A DNA stretch of 11,225 nt, from assembly GCA_009779045.1 (NCBI GenBank), contig WREZ01000025.1, positions 1 through 11,225 of the forward strand. The letters run 5' to 3'. Below the pieces are notes generated by a model that worked only from the letters and a program-made list of their open reading frames with translations, was not told the DNA's origin and did not search any database. A program made the translations under genes and the position numbers. The stretch comes from Candidatus Bathycorpusculum sp. Lineage in GTDB: Archaea > Thermoproteota > Bathyarchaeia > Bathyarchaeales > Bathycorpusculaceae. Each line of letters opens with the position of its first letter. The stretch's first letter is position 1. Positions 1 through 7,236 of this stretch are shown here, in pieces.

Positions 1-61
1 AACTTGTAATACCAAATAGGCCGTTCATTAAACAAAAAATCCTAAATTCCCTGAATACTGA

Positions 62-252
62 GCACTACATCATCGACAAAATTTTTAAATTCTGTAAAAT
101 AGTCTCTAAATATAAAAATACGTGCAAATAGCGGTTTTTTATAACGTGCTTGTCGTGCGGTTGTAGTGCCCATTGGACACTACCGCAACAGTATAAAAAA
201 CGAAGAAAAGCAACTGTTTTGCAATTCAGAGTTGCTATTTGCGATGTAGTGC
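62..252. repeat. Nested inverted repeats (MITE-like element or structured RNA)
   Basis: Four sets of arms can be paired by eye. The outermost is GCACTACATC (62-71) with GATGTAGTGC (243-252), a perfect 10-bp match. Next is GCAAATAGC (124-132) with GCTATTTGC (234-242), perfect over 9 bp. Then comes GTTTTTTATA (134-143) with TATAAAAAAC (192-201), perfect over 10 bp. Innermost is a hairpin with GTAGTG (163-168) paired to CACTAC (178-183), extended by TGCG/CGCA around a bulge. An alternative arm pair is AGCAACT (209-215) with AGTTGCT (230-236). The sequence TGTAGTGCCCA also occurs twice in direct orientation (162-172, 245-255). The outer arms could be terminal inverted repeats of a roughly 190-bp non-autonomous element. 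No clear target duplication is visible. A folded RNA is the alternative. Confidence 0.55.
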
Positions 253-383
253 CCAAAGTTGCGGGAATTTAGGAAGTTTTAGAGAGGTTATTTGTGGTTT
301 AGGGGTGTGTTCTGTTGTTTGATTGGTTAAGTACTGTGAAACAATTAAGTACTAATTGAGACGTCAATACCAATAGGTCGAGG

Positions 384-407
384 TATCGCAACCGTAAGGT
401 TACGATA
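384..407 (-). terminator. Hairpin downstream of cbiH, possible 3' end signal
   Basis: Ten-base arms (384-393 and 398-407) surround a 4-base loop. In the minus-strand transcript every position pairs, one of them as G-U. It starts 10 bases after the cbiH stop codon. No U-run follows directly, so it is not a classical intrinsic terminator; it may protect the 3' end of the mRNA. Archaeal termination usually depends on U-tracts, and the nearest ones on this strand lie in the inverted-repeat element around 195-200. Confidence 0.3.
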
Positions 408-417
408 ATTCATTAAA

Positions 418-1248
418 TTAAAGTGTGTATCCTCTTTTGGTTACCATTTTATTGTTAACTATTTTTGTTGCTGTGTTGCCTATTATTATGGTTGTTAGCA
501 TGTCGATTTCTTCGTTTAGTAGGTTTTTTAGTGTTGTGATTTTTGTTTGTTGGCCTTCTCTTCCTGCTTGTTTTACTATGCCTACTGGTGTGTTTGGGTT
601 TATGTGTTTTGTTAGGATTTCGTAGGCTTTTGTTAGGGGTTCTGTTCTTCCTTGGCTTTGGGGGTTGTAGAGTACTATGGACATGTCTGCTTGTGCGGCT
701 AATTCTAGTCTTTTTTCAATTTTTTGTAGGGGTGTTAATAGGTCGCTTAGGCTAATTACGGCAAAATCGCTAATTAGGGGGGCGCCTAGTATGGAGGCGG
801 CTGATGAGGCTGCTGTTATGCCTGGTATGATTTCTATGGGTGTTTGTTGTGTTTTTTCTTGGTCTGCTACTTCTAAAACGATGCCGGCCATGCCATACAC
901 GCCGGGGTCGCCGCTGCTTACCATAACAACTTTTTTGTGGTCTTCATGGGCTTTTTTAACAGCTATTTTAGCTCTCTCTACTTCTTTGCCCATGGTTCCT
1001 GAAATAATCTCTGCGTCTTTACTTATGATGCTTTGAATTAACTTAATATACATTCCATAACCCACTACTACATCGGCCTCTTCTATGGCTTTGCGTGCTT
1101 TAGGGGTTAAATGTTCAAGACTGCCTGGGCCTATGCCAATGACACTTATTTGTCCTCGGCTATTGCTACTGTTGTCCCATTGCGTTTGGTTTTTTTGAGT
1201 ATTAACTTTGAATTCTTTCCCGCTATTATCAATGCTGCTCGTTCGCAA
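418..1248 (-). CDS. cbiH: Cobalt-precorrin-3 (precorrin-3B) C17-methyltransferase CbiH
   Basis: AdoMet-dependent enzyme that methylates C17 and contracts the corrin ring in the anaerobic cobalamin pathway, giving cobalt-precorrin-4. Family marks are VIGIGPGS (residues 36-43), SSGDPGVYGMAG (111-122), PGITAASSAASILGAPL (142-158), DFAVISLSDLLTP (161-173), LYNPQSQGR (193-201) and a final VTKRGY. The conserved fold starts only near residue 34. The first 33 residues are a polar tail rich in Asn, Gln and Ser, encoded within the end of cbiG (overlap 1146-1248). The only ordinary start in frame is TTG at 1248, with GGAGGAG almost touching it. Translation may really begin nearer the VIGIGPGS motif at an unusual codon. 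It is the last gene of the operon. Its third-base usage is richer in A and C than that of cbiG. Function is secure; the start is not. Confidence 0.93.
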   Translation of the reverse strand: MRTSSIDNSGKEFKVNTQKNQTQWDNSSNSRGQISVIGIGPGSLEHLTPKARKAIEEADVVVGYGMYIKLIQSIISKDAEIISGTMGKEVERAKIAVKKAHEDHKKVVMVSSGDPGVYGMAGIVLEVADQEKTQQTPIEIIPGITAASSAASILGAPLISDFAVISLSDLLTPLQKIEKRLELAAQADMSIVLYNPQSQGRTEPLTKAYEILTKHINPNTPVGIVKQAGREGQQTKITTLKNLLNEEIDMLTTIIIGNTATKIVNNKMVTKRGYTL

Positions 1249-2234
1249 ACTCCTCCAACACCAATTTTCTCTTCAACCAGCTCTGAGTCTGGTGATAAAT
1301 CATTGTGACTTAAACTACGTAATACTTCGACACTTAAAAATTCCAATGGTGCCCCAAACAATTTAGCCGCATCCAACATAGCAGCAGAATCACGCTTAAT
1401 ATCCACACTAGCAAAACAATCAACCCGCCCCGCAGGCAAACCAACTGTTTCCAACGCTATATTTATTGTCTCAAGCAAATGCTCACAAAGAGAATCTCTA
1501 CGACAACCCAAACCCACAACAACCCTTCGCGCCCTAAGAAAAGTACACGCCACACTCAACTCCCTAAGATTTAACAGTTCCTTAGTTATAATAGCTCCAG
1601 CAGCATAACCCTCAACAATTTTTACTGCTTCCTCCACCTTATCTACACATTTAACCTCAAAACTCTCCTCCACTACATCTATGGGAATTTTGACATCTCC
1701 AACCAAAACTAGTACAACACGTTCACCGTTCACAATAGCTGCATTAACTGGTGCTAAACTCTTAGGGTTCTCAATAGTTAAATGCAAAAGCTTTGCAAGC
1801 TCATCAACACTCTGCTTTCCCATAGAATCCGATGCCGTAGTTATAACAGGTATTGCCCCTATACCTTTAGCAATAATTTTAGCTAAACCATTAGCTCCAC
1901 CATAATGCCCCGATAACAAACTTATAACAAATTTTCCTGAGGCATCTACTCCAATGATTGCAGGATCAGAGAGTTTACTTTCAAGATAAGGCGCTACAGA
2001 GCGAATTGTTATACCCGTTGCCATAACAGCAACAATAGCATCAAACCTTCCATAATTTTCCTTAATAAAATCCCCAAATTTTCCCTCTAATTCACAGACA
2101 CCGCTTTTAATATATTTCTTAGACGCAAAAATAGAATTTTTCAAGCCCTCATCATCAAGGGCTTGCCCTATATTTAGAGCAGTTTCTACGCCACGACATG
2201 TGATAGCAACAATAGCTATGCCCCTAGGGAACAT
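1146..2234 (-). CDS. cbiG: Cobalt-precorrin-5A hydrolase CbiG
   Basis: Opens the delta-lactone of cobalt-precorrin-5A and releases the C2 unit as acetaldehyde, preparing the substrate of CbiD. From the chosen start the protein is 362 residues, normal for CbiG. The N-terminal domain carries GITIRSVAPYLESKLSDP (74-91) and SLLSGHYGGAN (105-115); the C-terminal domain carries VVVGLGCRRD (238-247) and GVGGVCERAAL (325-335) and ends with the usual GTTVAIA. I chose ATG at 2234 rather than an earlier in-frame ATG at 2297. The protein then begins MFPRGIAIVAIT, as homologues do, and a very strong GGTGAGGAG site (2239-2247) stands 4 bases upstream. The start overlaps the end of cbiF by 11 bases, so translation is probably coupled. 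The codons end mainly in T and G. Confidence 0.95.
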   Translation of the reverse strand: MFPRGIAIVAITCRGVETALNIGQALDDEGLKNSIFASKKYIKSGVCELEGKFGDFIKENYGRFDAIVAVMATGITIRSVAPYLESKLSDPAIIGVDASGKFVISLLSGHYGGANGLAKIIAKGIGAIPVITTASDSMGKQSVDELAKLLHLTIENPKSLAPVNAAIVNGERVVLVLVGDVKIPIDVVEESFEVKCVDKVEEAVKIVEGYAAGAIITKELLNLRELSVACTFLRARRVVVGLGCRRDSLCEHLLETINIALETVGLPAGRVDCFASVDIKRDSAAMLDAAKLFGAPLEFLSVEVLRSLSHNDLSPDSELVEEKIGVGGVCERAALIIAGKNSKLILKKTKRNGTTVAIAEDK

Positions 2235-3000
2235 TTGGCTCCTCACCTTTACGGAAGCCAGTGGTAAATGTTGGATCATAGAGCTTCGATAAATCATAAG
2301 CTTTTGGTTTCATAACTTTTCCTACAAAAATTAATGCCGTCTCTGTAATTCCTTGAGCTTTTACTTTCTCTACAATATCTTCTATAGTGCCTTTAACAAT
2401 TTTCTGTTCAGGCCATGTTGCTTTATACACAACAGAGACTGGGGTGTCCTTGGCATACCCACCTTTTTGCAGTTCCACCATAACTTTTGCTATGTGAGGC
2501 GTACCTAAGAAAATAACCATAGTTGCTTGATGCTGCGCTAGTTTACTTATGCTCTCTGCTTCTGGCACAGGTGTTCTGCCCTCTGGACGCGTAATAATAA
2601 CAGTCTGAGAAATATTTGGCAAAGTTAACTCTCGATTTAACGCCGCTGCCCCACCAAGTAAACAGCTTATACCCGGAATACGAAAATACTCTATACCTTC
2701 CTTATCAAGACCATCCATTAACTCTTGAATGGCACCATAAAAACTTGGATCCCCATCATGTAGTCGAACAACGTTTTCCCCTGCCTTAACGCCTTCAATC
2801 ATAACTTTTAACATCTCTGGCAGACCCATTTTTGCACTATCATACAGTTTTGCCGTTGATTTAGCATATTTTAGATACTCCGGGTTTAGAAGAGAACCCG
2901 TGTAGACAACAATATCTGCCTGCTCAAGGTAACGCTTACCCTTCAAAGTAATTAACTCTGGATCACCTGAACCTGCCCCAATAATTACAACCTTATTCAT
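2224..3000 (-). CDS. cbiF: Cobalt-precorrin-4 C11-methyltransferase CbiF
   Basis: Transfers a methyl group from AdoMet to C11 of cobalt-precorrin-4, giving cobalt-precorrin-5A. The 258-residue length is typical. Landmarks are the glycine-rich GAGSGDPELIT (8-18), YTGSL (33-37), HDGDPSFYGA (81-90), PGISCLLGGAAALNRELT (109-126) and TRPEGRTPVPE (137-147). In most CbiF/CobM proteins I know the second block reads HTGDPS, so the Asp at residue 82 is a small departure near the AdoMet pocket. The start is ATG at 3000 with GGTG 8 bases upstream. Only three bases separate it from the cbiL stop, and its end overlaps cbiG. Confidence 0.96.
   Translation of the reverse strand: MNKVVIIGAGSGDPELITLKGKRYLEQADIVVYTGSLLNPEYLKYAKSTAKLYDSAKMGLPEMLKVMIEGVKAGENVVRLHDGDPSFYGAIQELMDGLDKEGIEYFRIPGISCLLGGAAALNRELTLPNISQTVIITRPEGRTPVPEAESISKLAQHQATMVIFLGTPHIAKVMVELQKGGYAKDTPVSVVYKATWPEQKIVKGTIEDIVEKVKAQGITETALIFVGKVMKPKAYDLSKLYDPTFTTGFRKGEEPNVP
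2239..2247 (-). promoter_or_regulatory. Ribosome binding site deciding the cbiG start
   Basis: Read on the minus strand this is GGTGAGGAG, with the GGTGA core 8 bases and the GGAG core 4 bases before ATG at 2234. It lies inside the 3' end of cbiF and favours 2234 over 2297 as the cbiG start. Confidence 0.7.
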
Positions 3001-3003
3001 ATC

Positions 3004-3777
3004 TTATACACCACAGTTACCCTTATTGTTATTATTTATGATATAGTTTTTCTTTACAATTGCAATTGTAAAGTAATCCTCACTAATATCCCAACTTAAT
3101 GCATCACATAGCTTACCAACAGTTACTGTTTCATTTGCCATACTACAACGACGTATAAGTGCAAGCGTACTGTTCTCTTTAAAACCTGCTCTTTCTAAAA
3201 CTGGAACTAACTCTTTTAATCGATAAGCACATTTTATAAAAATCAAATTTTCAGAACATTTAGCTACTTGCTCAACTAACTTTTCATCGAGTTCTGAAGG
3301 GATAACTGTTATAAGCTCTTCCTTTTCTGCTAAGGGAATTCTAGCACTTGTAGCACAAGCATTAAAGGCACTAACACCTGGAATAATTTCAAGCCTTAAA
3401 CCAGGATGATTTTTTTGTAGACTTTGATAAAGATAAATAAATGTACTGTAAAACATGGGATCTCCAAGAGTAATGAAAACCACTATTTTGTTCATGTTTA
3501 CTTTTTGAGCAATAATGTTTGCATTTTTATCCCAAAGCTCCTGATTACTAATATCATCTTTGGTCATAGGAAAAATAAGTTCCAGCATTTCAGGTTCAAT
3601 TTTTCGTTCATTTAAAATTTGTTGAATCATTGTTACTGCTAAGCTTGATTTGTTAACATTAGCCTTTGGAATGCATATAATATCTGCTGTTTGCAATGCC
3701 TTTGCAGCTTTAATGGTAATTAATTCTGGGTCGCCTGGACCTACACCTATGCCAATAAATTTACCTGTCATCATCAT
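3004..3777 (-). CDS. cbiL: Cobalt-factor II C20-methyltransferase CbiL
   Basis: First ring methylation after cobalt insertion: AdoMet-dependent C20 methylation of cobalt-factor II or cobalt-precorrin-2. At 257 residues it has GVGPGDPELIT (11-21), TLGDPMFYST (103-112) and PGVSAFNACA (133-142), the CbiL/CobI pattern that differs from CbiF and CbiH by the LGDPMFYST block. Three consecutive ATG codons (3777, 3774, 3771) open the frame. The first fits best because AGGTGA (3785-3790) stands 7 bases upstream, and that site overlaps the cbiT stop codon. The C-terminus has a short run of Asn before GNCGV, which looks like an unconserved tail. Base usage is more A/T-balanced than in cbiG or cbiD. Confidence 0.95.
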   Translation of the reverse strand: MMMTGKFIGIGVGPGDPELITIKAAKALQTADIICIPKANVNKSSLAVTMIQQILNERKIEPEMLELIFPMTKDDISNQELWDKNANIIAQKVNMNKIVVFITLGDPMFYSTFIYLYQSLQKNHPGLRLEIIPGVSAFNACATSARIPLAEKEELITVIPSELDEKLVEQVAKCSENLIFIKCAYRLKELVPVLERAGFKENSTLALIRRCSMANETVTVGKLCDALSWDISEDYFTIAIVKKNYIINNNNKGNCGV

Positions 3778-3788
3778 TCTATTTTCAC

Positions 3789-4391
3789 CTATATTTTTGA
3801 TGCTGAAACAATGGTGATAGGATTTCTTGCTATCATCATAGTTCCACTTTTAATTTGTTTTCCCTTAGCTACTGAAATATGGGTTACATCAACATTTTTG
3901 AACCCTAAAATTTTAAGTTCATCTATAGCTACTGTTGCAGTCTCTAAAAGAATAGAATTAACTACTATTCGTCCGTTCGGCTTAAGTTTAGATTGCACAA
4001 CACGGAGAATATCTCGCAAGTTCATAGTTCCACCAACTAACACCGCGTTTGCCATAGGAAAATCTGCTAAATCTTCCGGAGCTTTACCCTGCTTTACACT
4101 AACAGTGTTCTGAACACCAAACTTTTCAACATTACTACAAGTTAACTTTACCGCAACCTCATCTTCATCAAGAGCATAAACTTTACCCTTAGTTCCTACT
4201 TGCAGTGCCGCCTCAACAGTTAAACCACCTGTTCCACAACCAACATCAATAACAGTGTCTCCATCATTTAAACGAGCTTTAGAAATGGTTAAAACACGTA
4301 TTTCCTCCTTAGTTGGACCTGGTACATTCTCATCTGTAATAAAATACTCATCAGGCACACCAGACGTCTTATAATCCCAAATCTTTACCAT
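3789..4391 (-). CDS. cbiT: Cobalt-precorrin-6B C15-methyltransferase / C12-decarboxylase CbiT
   Basis: Class I Rossmann AdoMet methyltransferase that methylates C15 and removes the C12 acetate carboxyl, equivalent to the C-terminal half of aerobic CobL. With the chosen start it is 200 residues, the size of stand-alone archaeal CbiT. VPDEYF (12-17), PGPTKEEIR (24-32), the AdoMet loop DVGCGTGG (49-56), VGGTMN (119-124), NSILLET (145-151) and RNP (189-191) are all in order. Starts at GTG 4409, ATG 4403 and ATG 4391 are possible. I prefer 4391 because a GAGG lies 12 bases upstream and the protein then begins shortly before the conserved VPDEYF; the earlier starts have no visible binding site. It follows cbiE directly and works on the same intermediate stage. 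Confidence 0.94.
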   Translation of the reverse strand: MVKIWDYKTSGVPDEYFITDENVPGPTKEEIRVLTISKARLNDGDTVIDVGCGTGGLTVEAALQVGTKGKVYALDEDEVAVKLTCSNVEKFGVQNTVSVKQGKAPEDLADFPMANAVLVGGTMNLRDILRVVQSKLKPNGRIVVNSILLETATVAIDELKILGFKNVDVTHISVAKGKQIKSGTMMIARNPITIVSASKI

Positions 4392-4395
4392 TCTT

Positions 4396-5067
4396 TTATA
4401 CATCCTCACATTTTGCTTTGATAACCATTACACATAACGCCCCAAAATCAGCTACCAAAACGCCTTCTAAACTACTCTTAGTAACGCGTTCATCGTTTAA
4501 AGTCAAGTTCTCGCAGATAAATACAGACATATTTGGATTAAACCCGGACTCAATAAGGTATGTGGCAATTTCTTTTGGCGAAAAAGTTTTTGCATCTGGC
4601 AAAAGTATAATATTTCTACCCATTTTTAAATAGGTTGTTAACTCTATTTTTTTTGCGATATCTATGCTGCCTTGATGAAAAGTAAATAGGCAGGCTTCAT
4701 CCCAACTTAGCCCCAGTTTAGCCGCACAGGTTTGAATAGCACTTATTCCTGGAACAACATTTACCTCTGAAGCACTAATTAGGTTAGTGTTCAAAACGGT
4801 TTTAAGCAACCCCGAAAAACCTGGATCACCCGTTGACAAAATAGTTACTTGTTTACCCTCTTTAGTTGACTCTACTGCAAATTTTAACAGTTCCTTCAAG
4901 TTTTTAGCTGTTAAGGTATAACTTTCACCATGAATATCTTGGCTAAATAGATTAAGACAGCGCTGCGCACCTATTACTATTTGAGCTTCTGAGACAATTT
5001 TCCGTACAATTGGCGTAACATACTCTACACTGCCAGGACCAATACCTACTATGTCAAGTTTAACCAT
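4396..5067 (-). CDS. cbiE: Cobalt-precorrin-7 C5-methyltransferase CbiE
   Basis: AdoMet-dependent methylation at C5, equivalent to the N-terminal half of CobL. At 223 residues it shows VGIGPGS (7-13), STGDPGFSGL (78-87), VPGISAIQ (105-112), GLSWDEA (119-125) and an N-L-T-L-N-D-E-R segment near the C-terminus, the CbiE signature. ATG at 5067 is supported by AAAGGAG ending 8 bases upstream, inside the 3' end of cbiD (19-base overlap). CbiE and CbiT remain separate proteins here rather than the fused CobL form. Confidence 0.94.
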   Translation of the reverse strand: MVKLDIVGIGPGSVEYVTPIVRKIVSEAQIVIGAQRCLNLFSQDIHGESYTLTAKNLKELLKFAVESTKEGKQVTILSTGDPGFSGLLKTVLNTNLISASEVNVVPGISAIQTCAAKLGLSWDEACLFTFHQGSIDIAKKIELTTYLKMGRNIILLPDAKTFSPKEIATYLIESGFNPNMSVFICENLTLNDERVTKSSLEGVLVADFGALCVMVIKAKCEDV

Positions 5068-6146
5068 GGCGTTTGCTCCTTTGCAGTTTTATCCATACCT
5101 AAAACTTTGCCGTCCATGGCAACAATAACTATACTAATTTTTACCTTATTTTCCACCCTATCCCTAACCCGCTGATTAACCCTATCTGCAATTCGATCAT
5201 ATGTCTGCTCTAAAAGATTTGTTTGACGTAGAATTTCTGAGGCCTCATCAGACGTGTTAGCTAATAATAATTGATTAATTATATTAGTTGATGCTCCAAC
5301 AGCTCCCGCATAGGCTGCAATAACTTCATTGCGAGCATCACCCGTTTTATGGTGAGTGTTAAAGAGGTTTGCTGCTAACTTTACTACTTTACCTGAATGC
5401 CCTATGAATATAATTTCTTTAACGCCCTTTTCAACCGCTTTATCTAGCATGTACCCTACAAAATCACCTGTTTGAACGATAGCATCCTCTGGAACTTGAA
5501 ACTTCTCTTTAGCAATTCTCTCACCTATATTACCTGGAACAAAAACTAATCTCTTATAACCCCTAGCTATTGCCACATCAATTTGAGGCACTAGGGAGCG
5601 TCTGCAAGCTTCAAGCGATAAAGGTTTCACAACACCTGTTGTTCCCAAAATGGAAACCCCCCCTTTAACACCTAATTTAGCATTTGTCGTTTTTTTAGCA
5701 ATATTTGCCCCCTCAGGAGCACTAATAATTACCTCAACACCCATGCCCTCTGGCAAAACTTCTCTTACCGCTTCAGTTATCATAGCCATAGGCACAGGAT
5801 TAATAGCCCCCTCCCCAATAGGCACCTGCAAACCAGGCTTAGTAACCACACCCACACCCACACCATTTTTAATAACTACTTTTTGGTCATTTGTAATTTT
5901 AACCGTGGCTACAATTTCCATTTTATCGGTAGCATCTATGTCTTGACCAGCATCTTTTACAACAATAGCCTCAGCCGTATTCTCAGAAAGTTTCCGACTG
6001 GATTTTACAGGAACTTCAAAACGTAAACCAATAGGCGTAGGAATAACTACACAATTAACCGGCTCTTTAAACACTGCTATTGTCGCCGCCTTAGCGGCTG
6101 CCGCAGCAGTTGCCCCCGTCGTTATACCATATTTAAGAAACCTCAC
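5049..6146 (-). CDS. cbiD: Cobalt-precorrin-5B C1-methyltransferase CbiD
   Basis: Methylates C1 of cobalt-precorrin-5B in the anaerobic pathway; the family is unrelated to the CbiE/F/H/L methylases. Its 365 residues match the usual length. GITTGATAAAAAKAA (7-21) is close to the common GYTTGTCAAAAAKAA, with a short substitution. The block at 95-119 (GVGVGVVTKPGLQVP onward to AINPVP), SILGTTGVVKP (165-175) and HSGKVVKLA (250-258) are all intact. The start is GTG at 6146, fixed by AGGTGA (6156-6161) and by the family N-terminus; no in-frame ATG precedes the first motif. Sixteen bases separate it from the preceding fusion gene, whose stop touches the binding site. Confidence 0.96.
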   Translation of the reverse strand: MRFLKYGITTGATAAAAAKAATIAVFKEPVNCVVIPTPIGLRFEVPVKSSRKLSENTAEAIVVKDAGQDIDATDKMEIVATVKITNDQKVVIKNGVGVGVVTKPGLQVPIGEGAINPVPMAMITEAVREVLPEGMGVEVIISAPEGANIAKKTTNAKLGVKGGVSILGTTGVVKPLSLEACRRSLVPQIDVAIARGYKRLVFVPGNIGERIAKEKFQVPEDAIVQTGDFVGYMLDKAVEKGVKEIIFIGHSGKVVKLAANLFNTHHKTGDARNEVIAAYAGAVGASTNIINQLLLANTSDEASEILRQTNLLEQTYDRIADRVNQRVRDRVENKVKISIVIVAMDGKVLGMDKTAKEQTPWLNLT

Positions 6147-6162
6147 TATTACCTTTCACCTA

Positions 6163-7236
6163 TTAACCGTAAAGCTTACCTTCTGCAATAGTAAGAAGCG
6201 CATTAAAAACAGCAACAGCAATAGTGCTACCACCCCTACGCCCACGAGTTACAACATATGGAATAGGCAACTTTTCAGCCACTTCCTTAGATTCCGCAGC
6301 CCCAACAAAACCCACTGGAACCGCAACAACCAAAGCCGGCTTAACCTTACCTGCCTTAATCTGATCTGCCAACTCAAACACCGCCGTTGGAGCATTACCA
6401 ACAAGAACAACTGCGCCATCTACTAAACCATCCTCTATAGCTAAACGCATAGCAGCCGCTGAACGCGTCAAGCCCTCCACTTTAGCCAGATCCATCACAC
6501 GATCATCATTCATATACGTGTAAATTGTACTGCCAAACTTTTTCAAACGCGCCTCATTTATACCCGCTTTTACCATTTTAACATCCGTTACCACTTTTGC
6601 GCCAGCCTTAATGGCCTCTACACCTGCACTAACCGCATCATCACTAATTGCTAAAAGCTTAGCAAACTCTGGATCAGCAGTAGTATGAACAACCCGCTCA
6701 ACAATAGACACTTTATCCTTTGACAGCTTTGCCAAATCATCTCCAATAGCTTGACGTATAAGCATCATACTTTTATCTACAATTTTACCTGCCGCAGAAA
6801 CAGAATAAGCATCCCTAACCTCACTATCCCTTCTAACCTCACAACCTAACGCTTTACACGCTTTTTCTTCCAAAATCTCAGCAATACGCTCATCACTACC
6901 TATCGGCTCCCCATACACCAGTTCAATACCCTTAGCTTTTAATTTATGTTCTTTTTCTTTCACACCAATAAGACCTGGAATATCTTCAGTAGTATGAATT
7001 CCAGGAGCAAGAAACGCAGGAATTAACACAATTTTCGATACACCATTCTCAGCAACACTATCAACTGCCTCATAAACCGTCGGGGTATCACGAACCATAA
7101 AAGCAATTTCCACTACCTTAAATTTACTACGATTACGCAACATAGCAGCTATTTTCTCTAAATTCTCTCTATTATGAGGCAACTTACTACCATGCCCAAT
7201 TAGAATCAAACCAACATCATTCTCATTCTTTAGCAT
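6163..7236 (-). CDS. cbiX-cbiC: Fused sirohydrochlorin cobaltochelatase CbiX and cobalt-precorrin-8 methylmutase CbiC
   Basis: Two enzymes in one chain of about 357 residues. Residues 8-130 are a small archaeal-type CbiX, with the metal-binding histidine in LILIGHGSK (near residue 15) and a second in APGIHTTEDIP (near 81); it inserts Co2+ into sirohydrochlorin. Residues 155-357 are CbiC, with the catalytic-type histidine in RVVHTTADPEFA (near 184), DVKMVKAGI, VGNAPTAVFEL (near 280) and VPVGFVGAAESKE (306-318); it moves the C11 methyl to C12, giving cobyrinic acid. The halves act at nearly opposite ends of the pathway. The start is uncertain: ATG 7236, TTG 7245, ATG 7251 and TTG 7266 are in frame and GAGGGG lies just before 7251. 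I chose 7236 because the protein then starts close to the CbiX fold. It overlaps the end of hemA. Confidence 0.93.
   Translation of the reverse strand: MLKNENDVGLILIGHGSKLPHNRENLEKIAAMLRNRSKFKVVEIAFMVRDTPTVYEAVDSVAENGVSKIVLIPAFLAPGIHTTEDIPGLIGVKEKEHKLKAKGIELVYGEPIGSDERIAEILEEKACKALGCEVRRDSEVRDAYSVSAAGKIVDKSMMLIRQAIGDDLAKLSKDKVSIVERVVHTTADPEFAKLLAISDDAVSAGVEAIKAGAKVVTDVKMVKAGINEARLKKFGSTIYTYMNDDRVMDLAKVEGLTRSAAAMRLAIEDGLVDGAVVLVGNAPTAVFELADQIKAGKVKPALVVAVPVGFVGAAESKEVAEKLPIPYVVTRGRRGGSTIAVAVFNALLTIAEGKLYG

Larger units (their letters stand above)
1..417. other. Left-end region without a convincing gene
   Basis: No reading frame here looks like a protein. The longest, 65-256 on the minus strand (63 codons), runs straight through strong inverted repeats and its translation resembles no family I recognise. 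The region holds the nested inverted repeats at 62-252, a hairpin at 384-407 just after the stop of cbiH, a 9-base direct repeat TTAAGTACT at 327-335 and 345-353, and two copies of a motif close to AATACCAATAGG near 8-20 and 366-377, each followed by TTCATTAAA. It is probably the 3' flank of the cbi operon plus a small repetitive element. Confidence 0.6.

Noticed and set aside
65..256. 63-codon minus-strand reading frame
   Set aside because: It is built from the inverted repeats, has no recognisable motif and no Shine-Dalgarno site that I can see.
1..417. CRISPR array or tRNA gene in the left-end region
   Set aside because: The repeats are inverted and not regularly spaced, and no cloverleaf with a T-loop GTTCRA sequence can be drawn.
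677..1036. 119-codon plus-strand open frame opposite cbiH
   Set aside because: cbiH on the other strand has every family motif across this span; the open frame is a by-product of its codon usage.
4391..5067. CbiE and CbiT as a single broken CobL gene
   Set aside because: Both proteins are full length with their own starts, and separate CbiE and CbiT are normal in archaea, so no frameshift is needed.
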